61,399 nt of DNA, from assembly GCA_900557365.1 (NCBI GenBank), contig UPXR01000005.1, positions 1 through 61,399 on the forward strand, written 5' to 3'. Below are positions 60,434 to 61,399 of the stretch, one piece after another. Every line of letters begins with the position of its first letter. The first letter of the stretch is position 1. Source of the stretch: an uncultured Dialister sp. (GTDB lineage: Bacteria; Bacillota_C; Negativicutes; Veillonellales; Dialisteraceae). The translations under genes were made by a program, and so were the position numbers. Below the pieces are notes generated by a model, which was given only the letters and a program-made list of their open reading frames with translations, had not been told where the DNA came from and made no database searches.

Positions 60434-60491
60434 ACAAAAAATCTCCCTGCCGGAGAAGCCGCATCGGCGCTTCTCCGCAGAGAGATTTTTC
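60434..60491 (+). terminator. Terminator after the CsoR gene
   Basis: AAAAATCTC, then CGGAGAAGC/GCGCTTCTCCG, then GAGATTTTT. A long two-part stem with a T run on the plus strand. Confidence 0.85.
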
Positions 60492-60497
60492 TTTTTC

Positions 60498-61062
60498 TTG
60501 AATTTACAATCTAAGTGCCACAGATTAAAAGCAATAAAAAGTGACTCATAAGGTCTGTACTATCATAGAGATTGAACAGTAACTATTAAGGAGGCCTTAT
60601 GAATCACTATCATCATCTTACACTAAATGAGAGAGAAAGCATAATGCTTTTATGGCACGACGGTCAATCAATTACAGAAATTTCTCGTATCCTTGCCAGA
60701 AACAAATCCACAATTTCCAGGGAATTGCACAGAAACTCATCTGAAGAAGAATACTCTGCTGTCCGTGCTGATACTCCGGACAGAGGCTCAGAATTTTCAA
60801 AACATGCAGAAATCACAAAAGTAATGGAGATAGAATTCTATTTTCCATATCCGCACCATCCTTGGTAAAGAGGAAGCAATGAGAATACAAATGGCTTATT
60901 AAGGGAATATTTTCCTAAAGGGCATGACATAACAGACTTGAAGGATGAGTTTATTCAAGCAAAGGTAACTGAGATAAACAAACGGCCAAAGAAGTGCTTG
61001 AACCGGAAAACACCTTATGAAGTATATTTCGATACAGTGTTGCACTTGACTTGACAATTCAA
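60498..61062 (+). mobile_element. Degenerate IS30-family insertion sequence
   Basis: Imperfect inverted ends can be seen: TTGAATTTACAATCTAAGTG at the left (60498-60522 in all) and the related TTGAATTGTCAAGTCAAGTG on the opposite strand at the right (61038-61062). Inside is a shortened IS30 transposase. The element is only about 565 bp against about 1.1 kb for an intact one, so it is dead. It has interrupted a small repressor-like gene. Confidence 0.82.
60599..61054 (+). pseudogene. IS30-family transposase, internally deleted and with a nonsense codon
   Basis: The first 50 residues (MNHYHHLTLNERESIMLLWHDGQ... SRELHRNS) are the IS30 helix-turn-helix start. The reading then jumps to the late catalytic part, DRGSEFSKHAEITK...YFPYPHHPW, so most of the middle, including the first Asp of the DDE triad, is lost. 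A TAA at 60866-60868 breaks the frame, after which the normal end continues in frame (RGSNENTNGLLREYFPKGHDI to YFDTVLHLT). A good ribosome binding site (AAGGAGG) remains. Confidence 0.88.
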
Positions 61063-61154
61063 GTTTAGAAAGGCCCATTTTTTTCTGCAAACAAAGCCCT
61101 TGTTCCATATTTTTCAACAATACGGCCACTTAAGCAGCTGTAATCGAGACGCAT
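61063..61154 (-). pseudogene. DUF739/Cro-like phage repressor fragment
   Basis: On the minus strand MRLDYSCLSGRIVEKYGTRALFAEK, then after one extra A in an A tract the normal continuation MGLSK in the next frame. This resembles small phage DUF739/Cro-like proteins. AAGAGGTG lies before the ATG. The gene is cut by the end of the IS at 61062 and also frameshifted, so it is not functional. Confidence 0.6.
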
Positions 61155-61199
61155 GTTAGCACCTCTCTTTTGTTCTTTTTTATCGAACTCTCCTTTATT

Positions 61200-61273
61200 A
61201 TATGTTCAAAAGCTTTGAATGTCAGTCTTTCGTTCAAAAAGTATGTACTTTTTTTCAAAACTCTTGAACATAT
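61200..61273. repeat. Inverted repeat ATATGTTCAA ... TTGAACATAT between divergent genes
   Basis: Perfect 10-bp arms at 61200-61209 and 61264-61273, with further TTCAAAA copies between. The right arm overlaps the -35 box of the next gene. It looks like an operator region between two divergent promoters. Confidence 0.6.
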
Positions 61274-61292
61274 CATCAAAAACAAGTATAAT
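61264..61292 (+). promoter_or_regulatory. Promoter of the partial gene at the right edge
   Basis: TTGAAC (61264-61269), 17 nt, TATAAT (61287-61292). Confidence 0.8.
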
Positions 61293-61314
61293 CGTTACAA
61301 GGAGATAGATATTA

Positions 61315-61399
61315 TGGAGAGTAAAAACGAAACAGCAAAACTTAATACTGATAAGAACATTTACAATAAAGCGCATTCAGGCCAAACCATTAAGGATAA
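61315..61399 (+). CDS. Start of an unidentified gene, cut by the window edge
   Basis: The first 28 codons read MESKNETAKLNTDKNIYNKAH and on. AAGGAGATAGATATT gives a strong ribosome binding site. The coding is A-rich, unlike the rest of the window, and fits horizontally acquired DNA. I cannot name it from so short a piece. Being divergent from a phage-repressor-like remnant, it may be a regulator. Confidence 0.6.

Noticed and set aside
60899..61129. Minus-strand frame of 76 codons over the right end of the IS
   Set aside because: It joins a frameshifted reading of the repressor remnant with the reverse strand of the transposase, so it is a chimera of two dead genes.

Overview
The window looks like a piece of chromosome from a diderm Firmicute of the class Negativicutes, most probably a Dialister-like member of the Veillonellaceae. 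Gram-positive style clusters (ylxM-ffh-rpsP-khpA-ylqD-rimM-trmD, yggS-sepF-ylmH-divIVA, ecfA1-ecfA2-ecfT-truA, phoH-ybeY-cdd-era-recO) sit beside outer-membrane genes (an OmpH/Skp chaperone and an O-antigen-ligase family protein). A complete set for turning succinyl-CoA into propionyl-CoA points to a succinate-decarboxylating, propionate-forming anaerobe. The genus is inferred from gene content only.

Layout. 0.4-6.2 kb: rubredoxin, tRNA-Leu, YebC and the SRP/ribosome-maturation operon, all on the minus strand. 6.4-10.6 kb: an exported fumarase/argininosuccinate-lyase-like protein on the plus strand, then gyrA with Ile at position 83. 10.8-18.3 kb: a small anchored protein, a membrane metallophosphoesterase, mutY, a Nudix hydrolase, an HD hydrolase, OmpH, and a PAP2-WYL-DUF2953-YtfJ operon. 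18.4-24.9 kb: sucCD, argGH and speE. 24.9-28.9 kb: a division cluster with two consecutive sepF paralogues. 29.3-31.7 kb: two almost identical substrate-binding lipoproteins behind one T-box leader that carries two antiterminator/terminator modules. 31.8-36.2 kb: truA, the ECF transporter energising module and a HAD phosphatase. 36.2-38.0 kb: a decayed stretch holding a shortened cobalamin riboswitch with no intact target.

38.0-46.2 kb is the metabolic core. A CoA transferase makes succinyl-CoA, the split B12-dependent methylmalonyl-CoA mutase (two subunits, with the chaperone GTPase MeaB) rearranges it, the epimerase swaps the stereoisomer, and a biotin-dependent decarboxylase (alpha, delta and biotin-carrier subunits) releases CO2. 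No gene for the membrane beta (sodium pump) subunit is present. 46.4-51.5 kb: O-antigen ligase-like protein, a DUF4405 membrane protein and two SstT Ser/Thr symporters. 52.1-60.4 kb: recO, a CBS/CorC membrane protein, era, cdd, ybeY, phoH, a radical SAM protein, glutamine-dependent NAD synthetase and a His-rich CsoR-type regulator.

From 60.5 kb to the end the base composition turns AT-rich. An IS30-family relic with recognisable imperfect ends has inserted into a small phage-repressor-like gene, which lies divergent from the start of an unidentified gene. This looks like the edge of a mobile element. Nearly all housekeeping genes are on the minus strand, in tight and often overlapping operons separated by clear intrinsic terminators.
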